Source: Dyella sp. C11 (GTDB lineage Bacteria; Pseudomonadota; Gammaproteobacteria; Xanthomonadales; Rhodanobacteraceae). Taken from it: 64,000 bases of DNA. Positions within the stretch are counted from its first letter, which is position 1. Every line of letters begins with the position of its first letter. Positions 54,906 through 64,000 of this stretch are shown here, piece after piece. The notes under the pieces are model-generated. The model made no database searches, was not told the origin of the DNA, and saw nothing but the letters and a program-made list of their open reading frames with translations. Location: the NCBI RefSeq assembly GCF_003121485.1, contig NZ_QAVX01000002.1, forward strand, positions 124,001 through 188,000. The letters run 5' to 3'. A program made the position numbers and the translations under genes.

Positions 54906-56945
54906 GTGTCGTACACCACGGAAAATATCCGCAACATCGCACTCGCCGGACATGCCGGCGCCGGCAAGACCACGTTGTTCGAAGCATTGCTGCACGCCGC
55001 TGGCGTCATCCAGAACCCAGGTTCGGTCGAGCGCGGCACCACGCAATCGGATGTGGACGAACAGGAAAAAGCGCGCGGTCATTCCATCGATACCGCCATC
55101 GCCGGCATCCCGTTCGGCAAGAGCCACATCAACCTCATCGATACGGCGGGCTACGCGGATTTCCGCGGCCCCACCCTCTCCGCCTTCGCCGCGGTGGAGA
55201 CCGTGGCCATCGTGGTCAACGCGTCCAATGGCGTCGAATACGGTACGCGACGCATCATGGAGCGCGCCGCCGAACGCAAACTCGCACGCGTGCTGGTGGT
55301 CAACAAGATCGACTGCGACGTGGCAAAACTGGGTCCACTGGTGGATGCGTTGCGCGAGGAATTCGGCACGCAGTGCCTGCCCGTCAATCTTCCCGCCGAT
55401 GGCGGAACCAAGGTGCTCGACTGTTTTTTCCACAGTGACGGCGCCACCGATTTTTCATCGCTCGCCGAAGCGCATCAACGCATCCTCGATCAAGTGGTCG
55501 AGGTCAACGAAACGGTGATGGGTCACTACCTGGATGCCGGTGAAGGCGATCTCTCGCCGCAGGAACTGCACGATGCGTTCGAGCAATGCCTGCGCGAAGG
55601 TCATCTGGTGCCCATCTGTTTCGTGAGCACGCGCAATGGCGCCGGCGTGAAGGAATTCCTTGAGCTGGCGGATCGACTGCTACCGAATCCTGCCGAAGGC
55701 AATCCACCGCCCTTCCTCAACGGCGACAACGAAGAAATCACCGTTGAAGCTGATCCGAAACAGCACGTCGTCGCCGACGTGTTCAAGATCGTCAACGATC
55801 CCTTCGTCGGCAAGCTTGGCGTGTTTCGCGTATGGCAAGGCACGATCAAGCGCGACACGCAGCTGTTCATCGACGACAGCAAAAAGCCTTTCAAGGTGGG
55901 CCACTTGTTCCGACTGCGCGGCAAGGCGCATGAGGAGATCGAGCAGGCCATTCCCGGCGACATCGCCGCCGTTGCCAAGGTGGAAGAAATCCATTTCGAT
56001 GCCGTGTTGCACGACTCGCATGACGAAGACCGCATCCACCTGGCGCCGATTCGTTTCCCGCAGCCCATGTTCGGGCTTGCGCTGGAACCCAAGCACAAGG
56101 GGCAGGAACAGAAACTCTCGCAAGCCATTGCGCGCCTGGCCGAGGAAGATCCCTGCTTCCGGCTTGAGCATCACAAGGAACTCAACGAAACCGTGGTGCG
56201 TGGCCTGTCCGACCTGCATCTGAAGATCATGCTCGAGCGCATGAAAGAGCGTTACAGCGTGGAAGTAACCACGCATCCACCGCGAATCGCTTATCGCGAG
56301 ACCATCGCCGGACGTGCGGAAGGTCACCATCGCCACAAGAAACAGACCGGTGGTGCTGGCCAGTTCGGCGAAGTCTTCCTGCGCGTGGAACCACTGGATC
56401 GCGGCAGCGGCTTTGAATTTGTCGATGCGATCAAAGGCGGCGTCATACCCGGGCAATTCCTGCCCGCCATCGAGAAAGGCGTACGCCAGGCTTTGGATTC
56501 CGGCGCGGTTGCCGGCTATCCCATCCAGGACGTGCGCGTCACCGTCTACGACGGCAAATACCATCCCGTGGATTCCAAGGAAGTGGCCTTCATCAGCGCC
56601 GGCAAGAAAGCCTTCCTCGACGCCATCGGCAAGGCACGTCCGGTGGTGCTGGAGCCGATTGTGGATGTCGAGGTATCCATTCCCGAAGCCAACGTAGGCG
56701 ATGTCACCGGCGGACTCGCGGGCAAGCGAGCGCGCATCATGGGTACGGACACGCTGCGTGGTGGCGAGCTGGTAATCAAGGCGCAGGCGCCGTTGGCCGA
56801 ACTCACCGATTACCCCACGGAACTGAAGGCCATGACGGGCGGCCGCGGGCGCTACAGCCTCGATCTCAGCCACTACGAACCGGTGCCGCCACCGGTGCAG
56901 AAGCAACTGAGCGAAGCGTGGAAGCCGCACGTGGAAGAGGACTGA
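54906..56945 (+). CDS. Elongation factor G paralogue (EF-G2-like)
   Basis: A 679-residue translational GTPase. The P-loop is LAGHAGAGKTT, G3 is IDTAGYADFRG and G4 is VVNKID, and domains II to V follow to the end. In place of the RGITI switch motif of ordinary EF-G, the sequence reads ARGHSIDTA. This and the short G domain place it with the EF-G2-like paralogues, not with the main fusA product. Such paralogues are often GTP-binding proteins with altered or ribosome-recycling roles. The GTG at 54906 is preceded by GGGAGGG, better than the earlier in-frame ATG at 54834. Confidence 0.88.
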   Translation: MSYTTENIRNIALAGHAGAGKTTLFEALLHAAGVIQNPGSVERGTTQSDVDEQEKARGHSIDTAIAGIPFGKSHINLIDTAGYADFRGPTLSAFAAVETVAIVVNASNGVEYGTRRIMERAAERKLARVLVVNKIDCDVAKLGPLVDALREEFGTQCLPVNLPADGGTKVLDCFFHSDGATDFSSLAEAHQRILDQVVEVNETVMGHYLDAGEGDLSPQELHDAFEQCLREGHLVPICFVSTRNGAGVKEFLELADRLLPNPAEGNPPPFLNGDNEEITVEADPKQHVVADVFKIVNDPFVGKLGVFRVWQGTIKRDTQLFIDDSKKPFKVGHLFRLRGKAHEEIEQAIPGDIAAVAKVEEIHFDAVLHDSHDEDRIHLAPIRFPQPMFGLALEPKHKGQEQKLSQAIARLAEEDPCFRLEHHKELNETVVRGLSDLHLKIMLERMKERYSVEVTTHPPRIAYRETIAGRAEGHHRHKKQTGGAGQFGEVFLRVEPLDRGSGFEFVDAIKGGVIPGQFLPAIEKGVRQALDSGAVAGYPIQDVRVTVYDGKYHPVDSKEVAFISAGKKAFLDAIGKARPVVLEPIVDVEVSIPEANVGDVTGGLAGKRARIMGTDTLRGGELVIKAQAPLAELTDYPTELKAMTGGRGRYSLDLSHYEPVPPPVQKQLSEAWKPHVEED

Positions 56946-56964
56946 ACCCTGCGGTTCATCGCCT

Positions 56965-57000
56965 GAACGGGTGCGACCGACGTCGCGCCCGTTCGTCTTT
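56965..57000 (+). terminator. Hairpin terminator after the EF-G paralogue
   Basis: A 13-base stem (GAACGGGTGCGAC, 56965-56977, with 56982-56994, one G-T pair) has a CGAC loop. It is followed by GTCTTT, a short T run. Confidence 0.65.
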
Positions 57001-57078
57001 CGGCAGTTGAGGCGTGCCAATACGCCGCCATGTCCATCGTGATGATTGCGCTGCCACGCGCGGCGCTGGAGGCATGTG

Positions 57079-57582
57079 ATGAGCCGCTCCTTCGTGAAGG
57101 ATGCGGACGAGTCCGTCGGCGAACGGCTGCCGGATATCCCGCTGAGCGAACATCCCAACTACGTCACGCCGCGTGGGCTGGCGCAATTGCGCGCGCGGTT
57201 GCTGGAGGTGCGAGAGCGACGCGACGCTTTGCGTGCCTCTACCGAGGCGCTGCCGCAGCAGCGCGAGCTGGCTGCCATTGAACGCGAGCTGCGCTGGCTC
57301 AATACGCGCGTCGGCAGCGCCATCGAAGTGGATCTTGCGCAGCAGCCGCGTGATCGCGTGGCCTTCGGTGCACTCGTTACGGTGGACAGCGACGAAGGCG
57401 AGGCGCACTACCGCATCGTGGGCGAAGACGAGGCCGACGTGGAGCATGGTTGGGTGAGTTACGTATCACCGCTGGCCAAAGCGTTGCTGGGTGCGCGCGT
57501 GGGTGATGAGGTGACGTGGCAGCGGCCGGCGGGTGACCTGGCCGTCGAGATCACCGCGATCGAGTACCCCGGGGACGACTAA
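57079..57582 (+). CDS. Gre-family transcription factor-like protein without the acidic coiled-coil tip
   Basis: A 167-residue protein of the GreA/GreB type with a family-typical extra N-terminus (SRSFVKDADE). The start NYVTPRGLAQLRARLLEV matches the first helix of the coiled coil, and the C-terminal FKBP-like domain ends EITAIEYPGDD. The loop that in GreA and GreB reads GDLSENAEY and carries the acidic residues reaching the RNA polymerase active site here reads RASTEALPQQRELA. Transcript cleavage activity is thus doubtful; it may bind polymerase in another way. The ATG at 57079 has GGAGG upstream. Confidence 0.82.
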   Translation: MSRSFVKDADESVGERLPDIPLSEHPNYVTPRGLAQLRARLLEVRERRDALRASTEALPQQRELAAIERELRWLNTRVGSAIEVDLAQQPRDRVAFGALVTVDSDEGEAHYRIVGEDEADVEHGWVSYVSPLAKALLGARVGDEVTWQRPAGDLAVEITAIEYPGDD

Positions 57583-57884
57583 GCTTTTTTGTAGGAGCGC
57601 ACTTGTGCGCGACCGTACGGCGACAACGGGCATCAATACCTGGTTGATTCGACTCTCGCCACCAAGGCTGCGCCCCAGGACGAGGCACACCCTGGCTCTG
57701 CGGTCGCGCACAAGTGCGCTCCTACAAGGACGACTAAGCTTTTTTGTAGGAGCGCACTTGTGCGCGACCGTATTGCGACAACGGGCATCAGTACCTGGTT
57801 GATTCGACTCTCGCCACCAAAGGCTGCACCCCACGACGTGGCACACCCTGGCTCTGCGGTCGCGCACAAGTGCGCTCCTACAAG
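57573..57884 (+). repeat. Tandemly duplicated REP doublet
   Basis: Four REP units of 23 bases (57591-57613, 57703-57725, 57746-57768, 57859-57881) are arranged as two inverted pairs. The whole 155-base segment is repeated: 57573-57727 and 57728-57884 differ by few bases, plus one inserted A in the second copy. The repeat unit includes the last codons and stop of the Gre-like gene (GGACGACTAAGC). The unit matches the doublet at 5125-5264. Together they fill the gap to the SET-domain gene. Confidence 0.92.
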
Positions 57885-57905
57885 AAGGCAGGGTGTGCGC
57901 CAGGC

Positions 57906-58427
57906 TTAGCGCTTGGACTTCAGCAACGTTCCGCTGCATTTCGGCGAACCGCACAGGCACTGCCACAGCTTCTTGAGGCGCGCGGTATGCGGTACATCCA
58001 GCGTGATGCCGTAGTCGTAGGTCAGCTCTTCGCCGGGCTTGATGTTGCGGATGGCTTCGATCAGCACGCGATCCTTTTTCGGATTGCCATCGGCGTTTTC
58101 TTCGATCACCGCCTGGCAGTTCGGATCGCAGCTGTGATTGATCCAGCGTGCGGTGTTGCCCTTGCGGTTGGCGTCGATCAGGTAGTCGTCGTTGAGCGTG
58201 AACAGGAACGTATGACCCGTTTCGCCACCATCGCCGTACAGCACGTCGGCCTCGGCGTGGCTCATCAGCGTGCCCTTGTACTCGATGATTTCCTCGCCCT
58301 TCTTGATCGGGGCGACGGCGAACACGCCATTACCGTGGATGGGGGAGCGGCGGGCAACGATACGTCGGGTCATGGGCAGCAAGATGTCAGGGATGAGTCC
58401 GCGATGATGCCTGCTGCGCCGCGACAT
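57906..58427 (-). CDS. SET-domain protein-lysine methyltransferase
   Basis: A 173-residue protein. The SET core begins RIVARRSPIHGNGVFAV and contains INHSCDPNCQ and the YDYG motif of SAM-dependent lysine methyltransferases. A post-SET element CLCGSPKCSGTLL carries cysteines that normally bind zinc. It should methylate lysine on a protein substrate; bacterial members have been linked to ribosomal or nucleoid proteins, so the target is open. The ATG at 58427 follows GGGAGG. The ATG at 58373, where the domain proper begins, lacks such a site. Confidence 0.85.
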   Translation of the reverse strand: MSRRSRHHRGLIPDILLPMTRRIVARRSPIHGNGVFAVAPIKKGEEIIEYKGTLMSHAEADVLYGDGGETGHTFLFTLNDDYLIDANRKGNTARWINHSCDPNCQAVIEENADGNPKKDRVLIEAIRNIKPGEELTYDYGITLDVPHTARLKKLWQCLCGSPKCSGTLLKSKR

Positions 58428-58537
58428 GGGAACCTCCCGCGCGCCCGCGAATCTGTCATTCGGACGCGATCGCATGCGCGTCGAGACCCGACCATACGGG
58501 GCGACCGTGGACAGATGCCAAAGCCGTCCCCTAAGAT

Positions 58538-58553
58538 TCAAACAATCGTTTGA
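58538..58553 (+). promoter_or_regulatory. PsrA-type operator (CAAAC-N4-GTTTG)
   Basis: TCAAAC, four bases, then GTTTGA form a perfect inverted repeat. The core fits the published PsrA pattern (C/G)AAAC-N2-4-GTTTG(C/G), except that the final base is A. PsrA is a TetR-family, fatty-acid-responsive regulator of beta-oxidation genes in Pseudomonas. The site overlaps the ribosome-binding region of the lipoprotein gene (start 58563), which precedes an acyl-CoA dehydrogenase gene. Repression by a fatty-acid-sensing regulator is inferred. Confidence 0.55.
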
Positions 58554-58562
58554 GGTGAACTC

Positions 58563-59045
58563 ATGAAACGACTCTTCGGCTGTATCACGCTGCTCGTGCT
58601 GGTGGCTGGCCTGGTGGCCTGCGGGCCGCCAAAGAAGAGCGTGTTTCCGCCGACCGTGAGCATCCAGGAAATGGCGACGCGGCCCGATGGCCAGTGGCGC
58701 CTGACCCTGCGCATCCAGAACAACAGCTACGGCTCGATGGATTTCCATTCCATCGACGGCCAGCTCGCCGTCGCCAACAGCCTGCCGGTGCGCCTGCACG
58801 CGCGCTTCGACCTGGACATTCCGCCGTTCGCCGCGGATGTCACGCAGATCGACGTGCTGCCGACGCCCGAGATGACGGCCGCGATCAAGGCCGCCGCCGT
58901 GAAAGGCAGCGCCGGCAGCGTGCCGTACTCGGTCACGGGCACCTCAAATGCCAAACCCGAGCAGGAAAAGGACTCCCGCGATTTCAGTTTCCACGGCAAT
59001 GACTGGCTTTCGCCGGTGCCGGGAATTCCCAACACCTGGCGCTGA
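58563..59045 (+). CDS. LEA-type (LEA14-like) lipoprotein
   Basis: A 160-residue lipoprotein with the lipobox GLVAC at about residue 20. The mature part is a beta-sandwich pattern (RLTLRIQNNSYGSMDFHSID) of the LEA14/NDR1 kind, found in many small bacterial exported proteins. Its role is unknown. The start ATG has GAGGTGAA in front and lies 10 bases after a PsrA-like palindrome. The acyl-CoA dehydrogenase gene starts 38 bases after its stop, so the two are probably one operon, which would put it in a fatty-acid-responsive unit. Confidence 0.82.
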   Translation: MKRLFGCITLLVLVAGLVACGPPKKSVFPPTVSIQEMATRPDGQWRLTLRIQNNSYGSMDFHSIDGQLAVANSLPVRLHARFDLDIPPFAADVTQIDVLPTPEMTAAIKAAAVKGSAGSVPYSVTGTSNAKPEQEKDSRDFSFHGNDWLSPVPGIPNTWR

Positions 59046-59082
59046 TAGCCAGCGCTTGCATGACCCACTCAGGAACTTCGCC

Positions 59083-60858
<1,776 letters not shown>

Positions 60859-60872
60859 TGTAAGGCGTTCAA

Positions 60873-60906
60873 GGGGGCCCTTCCGCCGAGGAAGGGCCCG
60901 CTTTTT
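60873..60906 (+). terminator. Rho-independent terminator after acyl-CoA dehydrogenase
   Basis: A 10-base stem (GGGCCCTTCC, 60875-60884, with 60890-60899) and a GCCGA loop are followed by GC and a run of five T residues. Confidence 0.9.
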
Positions 60907-60997
60907 GTTGGGGTGTTCTTCACACCTTCGGTACTTCCGCGTCCACGCCGCCGGGTGTAGAAACGGCGAACCTTTCTCGCGAATCCGGTTGTTCCGC

Positions 60998-61471
60998 ATG
61001 AGCGACGCCACGTACCTGATCCGCCTGGCCGAAGACGACGACGACTTCATCCTTGGCCTTGTCCCCCGCTTCGTGGACTTCACCCTGCCGCCCTGGCGAC
61101 GACGCCACGAATGCATCGAGGGCATCCGCAAGGATCTCCGCCGGCACCTGGATGAGCAGCCAGCCAACAGCTACCTGTTCGTCGCCGAGGATGACGATGG
61201 CGAACCGGTGGGCTTTGTCCACCTGCAGAAGACGCTGGATTACTTCACGGGCAGGAACAACTGCCACATCAACGACATCGCGGTCGCCGCCGCGCACGAA
61301 GGTCGCGGCATCGCTCGCGCACTGCTGGAACATGCCGAAAGCTGGGCGCGCGAGCACCGTTGCCAATTGATGACGCTGGCCGTGTTTCCCGGCAACGAGC
61401 GCGCGAAAGCCATCTACGAAAACGCAGGCTTTGCCACGGACCTGCTGCGCATGGCCAAGCCGGTGCGTTGA
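60998..61471 (+). CDS. GNAT-family N-acetyltransferase
   Basis: A 157-residue acetyltransferase. The acetyl-CoA loop is AAAHEGRGIARALLEHAE, preceded by NDIAVAA and followed by LMTLAVFPGNERAKAIYENAGF, the typical last strand and helix. It looks most like the RimI/YhbS-like group acting on small molecules or protein N-termini; the acceptor is unknown. The chosen ATG at 60998 begins the domain; an upstream open frame overlaps the acyl-CoA dehydrogenase gene and its terminator and is not used. No strong ribosome-binding site is visible. Confidence 0.85.
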   Translation: MSDATYLIRLAEDDDDFILGLVPRFVDFTLPPWRRRHECIEGIRKDLRRHLDEQPANSYLFVAEDDDGEPVGFVHLQKTLDYFTGRNNCHINDIAVAAAHEGRGIARALLEHAESWAREHRCQLMTLAVFPGNERAKAIYENAGFATDLLRMAKPVR

Positions 61472-61526
61472 GTACGTGCATGCATGGACGGCTGCCACGC
61501 CGGCAGTCGTGCAACGGGAGAGCGTC

Positions 61527-62234
61527 ATGACCGAACCGCTTCATACCGTTCGATTTCCCGGTGAAAGTCACGCCTATCGCGTCGCGCGTGACCGCCTGCT
61601 GCGCGCGGAAATGGATTTGCGGCGACAGACCGAAGCCACCGCCGCGCTACGGCGCGCGCTGCCGCTGGGCGGTGCGATTCCGGTGGACTACCACTTCGAT
61701 GACGAAGGCGACACGCCGCTGGATACCGATATCGAACGGCAGACACGCTTGTCGGACCTGTTCGCCGAGGGCAAGGATTCGCTGGTCGTCTACAGCTTCA
61801 TGTACGGCCCCGCCATGTCCGCGCCCTGCCCGTCGTGTTCGTCCATCCTCGATGCGCTCGATGGCGAGATGCCTCATCTGCGGCAGCGCGTGAACGTCGC
61901 CGTGGTGGCCAAGTCGCCCATACAACGCATTCGCCATTTCGCCCGCGAACGCGGCTGGCGACATCTGCATCTGCTCTCGTCCGCGCACAACACCTACAAC
62001 GCGGATTACCACGGCGAAACAGCAGACGGTCGACAGATGCCGGCGCTCAACATCTTCCTGAAGCGCGACGGGCAGATTCATCACACGTGGTGCAGCGAAT
62101 TGATGTTCGTGCCCTCGGAACCCGGGCAAGACCCGCGCCATGTCGATCCCATCTGGCCGTTATGGAGCCTGCTGGATTGCCTCCCCGAGGGGCGAGGCGT
62201 CGATTGGCGGCCAGGCCTGACATACGGCGATTGA
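61527..62234 (+). CDS. DUF899-family thioredoxin-like protein
   Basis: A 235-residue member of the DUF899 family. These proteins keep a thioredoxin-like fold, with the cysteine pair in APCPSCSSILDAL. The N-terminal segment (ARDRLLRAEMDLRRQTEATAA) and MYGPAMSAPCPSC are the usual landmarks. A WCSELMF phrase lies near residue 190. Function is unknown; a redox or small-molecule binding role is possible. The ATG at 61527 follows GGGAGAG. It is 55 bases downstream of the acetyltransferase gene, on the same strand. Confidence 0.88.
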   Translation: MTEPLHTVRFPGESHAYRVARDRLLRAEMDLRRQTEATAALRRALPLGGAIPVDYHFDDEGDTPLDTDIERQTRLSDLFAEGKDSLVVYSFMYGPAMSAPCPSCSSILDALDGEMPHLRQRVNVAVVAKSPIQRIRHFARERGWRHLHLLSSAHNTYNADYHGETADGRQMPALNIFLKRDGQIHHTWCSELMFVPSEPGQDPRHVDPIWPLWSLLDCLPEGRGVDWRPGLTYGD

Positions 62235-62245
62235 TCGATCCGACA

Positions 62246-62647
62246 TCAGGGCAGTGGCAAACCCATCTGCTGGAAGATGGACGCGGTATCGCGCACGCCC
62301 CAGCGCCGCGCGATATGGCCTTCCTTCACCACGAACCATTCCATCGCGAGCACTTCGTAATCGCGTCCAGTCACCGGGCCACCACGGAACGACTGCACGG
62401 AACGTCCGCGCTCCGTGTAACGCACGGCAACCACATCGCCTTCCGCAGCCACCGCATCGACTTCCAGGCTCATCTGGAAACAGCGCATCCACTGATCCCA
62501 TAAGGGCCGCGCGACATCGAGGCCGCCCCAGCCAAGCGCGCCATGGATGAGCGCATCGCCAGCGAACATGGCGCACACGCCATCGAGGTCGCCGCGATTG
62601 AAAGCGTCGACATACGACATCACCACGCGTTTGTTCTGCTCGGACAT
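62246..62647 (-). CDS. SnoaL-like / NTF2-fold protein
   Basis: A 133-residue protein of the NTF2-like superfamily (SnoaL-like polyketide-cyclase/ester-cyclase group). It begins with a helix typical of the fold (VVMSYVDAFNRGDLDGVCAMFAGDALIHG). Conserved tryptophans and the MEWFVVKEGHIARRWGVRD strand are visible. It could be a small enzyme or a ligand-binding protein; no catalytic residue set is diagnostic. The ATG at 62647 is the start. Its stop lies 12 bases from the end of the DUF899 gene, to which it is convergent. Confidence 0.85.
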   Translation of the reverse strand: MSEQNKRVVMSYVDAFNRGDLDGVCAMFAGDALIHGALGWGGLDVARPLWDQWMRCFQMSLEVDAVAAEGDVVAVRYTERGRSVQSFRGGPVTGRDYEVLAMEWFVVKEGHIARRWGVRDTASIFQQMGLPLP

Positions 62648-62783
62648 GTCTGCCCCGGCACGGGTCGCGCCGAGGAATGCGCGTCACCGCCCTTCCAAGC
62701 ATATCGCCCAGTCCTGCGTGGACGACGTGAGGACACCCGCCAAGGCAGGGAGCCCATCCCGACGCATTGCGCGCCAGCAGGCA

Positions 62784-62813
62784 ACGTCACGGCACCCGTG
62801 GGTGCCGTGACGT
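62784..62813. terminator. Hairpin downstream of the SapC gene
   Basis: A 14-base perfect stem (ACGTCACGGCACCC with its complement) with almost no loop lies eight bases after the end of the SapC gene. No T run follows on either strand. It is a strong hairpin but an uncertain terminator. Confidence 0.5.
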
Positions 62814-62821
62814 ACGGAACA

Positions 62822-63586
62822 TCAGTTCGTCAGCGCCGGCTTGGCGCCTTCGCCCTGCTCGCGCTGGCTGAGGCGCGTCGACACACGGTCGATGTTGGCC
62901 AGCGACAGCAGGTGGGCGTAGACCCAGCCCAGCACGCCTTCGCGCAGGAACTCGTGCGTGGTCTTCTCGTCCAGCGCGCGCAGCTTTTCTTCGTTCACCA
63001 CGAACAGGCCGTTGAGGTTGATGGTCTTGCCATCCTTCTCCAGGCGGATGTTCCGCGGCTCAAGCAGGTTGTGCTTGCGCAGCTGCTCCATGAACCACTG
63101 GGTGCGGCTCACGTGCTGCTGGAATTCGCCCAGGAAACGCACGGCGCTGGTGAGCACCTCGGTTTCGCTGCCGTCATCCTTGAACAGGGCTTCGCCCTCG
63201 CTGGTGTTGAAGCCTTCATAGGCTTCGTCCAGGAACACGGTGAAGTCGTCGCCTTCCGCACCGGCCGGCTTCTCGGCCAGCACGAACGGATAGCGGCGCA
63301 CGAAGGCCGGGATGTAGATGTTCTGTTCCCAACGGCCGTCGGCGTCGATGAACAGGTTCTCGTTCTCGCGCAGGCCCAGCAGCGCCATCGGACCGCAGTC
63401 TTCAACGGTGAGGCCGCCGAACAGGATCGGCAGGTCGCGCGCCGCAGCGGGGAATTCCACGCCAGTCAGCGGCACCGAGTGGATCTGGCTCGCGAACTTC
63501 AGGTTCGGGATCGGCTTGATGCGCAGATCCTTGTGCTGGTTGCGATTGAGCGGAACAGGACGCTCGTAGAAAAGAACTTCAGCCAC
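62822..63586 (-). CDS. SapC-family protein
   Basis: A 254-residue SapC-family protein. The family start is VLFYERPVPLNRNQHKDLRI, with FPAAARDLPILFG and FVRRYPFVLA as further landmarks. SapC proteins occur near S-layer or TonB-dependent receptor genes in Proteobacteria; the biochemical role is not settled. There is no signal peptide, so it should be cytoplasmic or peripheral. The start is GTG at 63586 with GAGAGGT upstream. It diverges from the HNH endonuclease gene; the 256 bases between them must hold both promoters. Confidence 0.88.
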   Translation of the reverse strand: MAEVLFYERPVPLNRNQHKDLRIKPIPNLKFASQIHSVPLTGVEFPAAARDLPILFGGLTVEDCGPMALLGLRENENLFIDADGRWEQNIYIPAFVRRYPFVLAEKPAGAEGDDFTVFLDEAYEGFNTSEGEALFKDDGSETEVLTSAVRFLGEFQQHVSRTQWFMEQLRKHNLLEPRNIRLEKDGKTINLNGLFVVNEEKLRALDEKTTHEFLREGVLGWVYAHLLSLANIDRVSTRLSQREQGEGAKPALTN

Positions 63587-63842
63587 GTTAACTACCTCTC
63601 CCCAGCCGCGCCGGGGTCGCCACCCAGGCTCCCCCTCCCAAACCCGGCCTCGGGTCTACAGATGAATGGACACTATATCAGCGCCCCTGCCGGCGGGAGA
63701 ACACTTGCCCCGGGAGCCACCTTCCCCTGCCCTGACAACCATTTGCGTGTGTTCTGTCATGGAATTGGTCTATCCTCCGGTCAGATACAAGCCTTTTGCT
63801 GCACCGGAACGTTAACTCCCTCGGGTTGAAGGACGGTTTTGC

Positions 63843-64000
63843 ATGCTGATGGAAGTACCTGGACGCGTTGTCGACCTTCATTCGACCCGCGTGCTGTCGC
63901 TGGACGCCGCCGGACGGATTCTCGACTGGATCAGCTGGCAGGAAGCGGTTTGCCTCTATGTCCGCGACGCGGTGGCCTGGACGCTGGGTGATCCCTGCAT
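63843..64000 (+). CDS. HNH endonuclease-like protein, N-terminal fragment (runs off the window)
   Basis: Only the first 52 codons are inside the window. They read like the N-terminus of a common bacterial HNH endonuclease family, with RVLSLDAAGRILDW and SWQEAVCLYVRDAVAWTLGD. The catalytic HNH motif would lie beyond the edge, so the call rests on the N-terminal pattern alone. The ATG at 63843 follows AAGGACG; a second ATG two codons on is possible. Confidence 0.65.
   Translation, partial: MLMEVPGRVVDLHSTRVLSLDAAGRILDWISWQEAVCLYVRDAVAWTLGDPC

Noticed and set aside
57573-57884. A CRISPR array
   Set aside because: Only two large repeat units, each an inverted REP pair, with no unique spacers and no cas genes nearby.

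Overview
The window is about 64 kb of GC-rich gammaproteobacterial chromosome. It most resembles the Rhodanobacteraceae (Dyella, Luteibacter or Rhodanobacter type) within the Xanthomonadales. The evidence is a fused aspartate kinase/diaminopimelate decarboxylase, the MurD2/MurL pair that makes the D-glutamate of peptidoglycan by a Xanthomonas-type route, an NdvB-like GH17/GT2 protein, a SapC-family protein, and REP doublets of the GTAGGAGCGC type. It reads as core chromosome: there is no prophage, integrase, CRISPR array, rRNA or tRNA. The genus is an inference.

Layout. 0-13 kb, mostly minus strand: tsaB and creD, a VOC protein and the YoaA helicase; then, after a plus-strand VOC gene, PBP1b with a TPR lipoprotein, an NAD(P)-binding epimerase-like protein, a large TPR membrane protein and relA. 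13-20.5 kb: a small secreted protein, the helicase hrpA (carrying an in-frame palindromic insertion), dps behind an OxyR-like site, a SAM methyltransferase and a LuxR-type regulator. 20.5-32 kb, mostly plus strand: the NdvB-like protein, the outer-membrane assembly pair tamA-tamB, a 2OG-Fe(II) oxygenase and an M13 metallopeptidase. 32-41.6 kb, minus strand: a membrane protein, a DUF6632-like protein, an acetyltransferase, murD2, murL, a DUF559 nuclease element, lysAC and class I fumarase. 42-51.6 kb, plus strand: a secreted S53 peptidase, an amino-acid permease, a two-subunit molybdopterin oxidoreductase, a patatin/beta-barrel protein and a lipoprotein. 51.6-54.6 kb, minus strand: two related proline-rich, single-pass TonB-like proteins. 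54.9-64 kb: an EF-G paralogue, a Gre-like factor, a SET-domain methyltransferase, a LEA-type lipoprotein with an acyl-CoA dehydrogenase, several small enzymes, SapC and the start of an HNH endonuclease gene.

Functional links. The envelope is a recurring theme: PBP1b; lysAC (diaminopimelate, the lysine precursor), murD2 and murL (stem-peptide precursors); TamA/TamB (outer-membrane assembly); the NdvB-like glucan synthase; the patatin/beta-barrel protein; and several lipoproteins. relA, dps and the Gre-like factor are stress functions.

The most interesting signal is a repeat family with three copies here. One copy (36700-37156) carries a PD-(D/E)XK-like DUF559 nuclease gene between inverted palindromic arms. 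Two short copies lack the gene: one lies inside hrpA (15835-15993) and keeps its reading frame, the other lies between lysAC and fumarase (39924-40062). The arms are free of stop codons where they are read, and the nuclease frame runs without a stop into murL. I interpret this as a nuclease-linked mobile element with MITE-like derivatives that can insert into genes without breaking them. Second, the molybdenum hydroxylase pair has lost all four ligands of the plant-type [2Fe-2S] cluster and the usual catalytic glutamate. Third, the two TonB-like paralogues share an unrecognised C-terminal domain.
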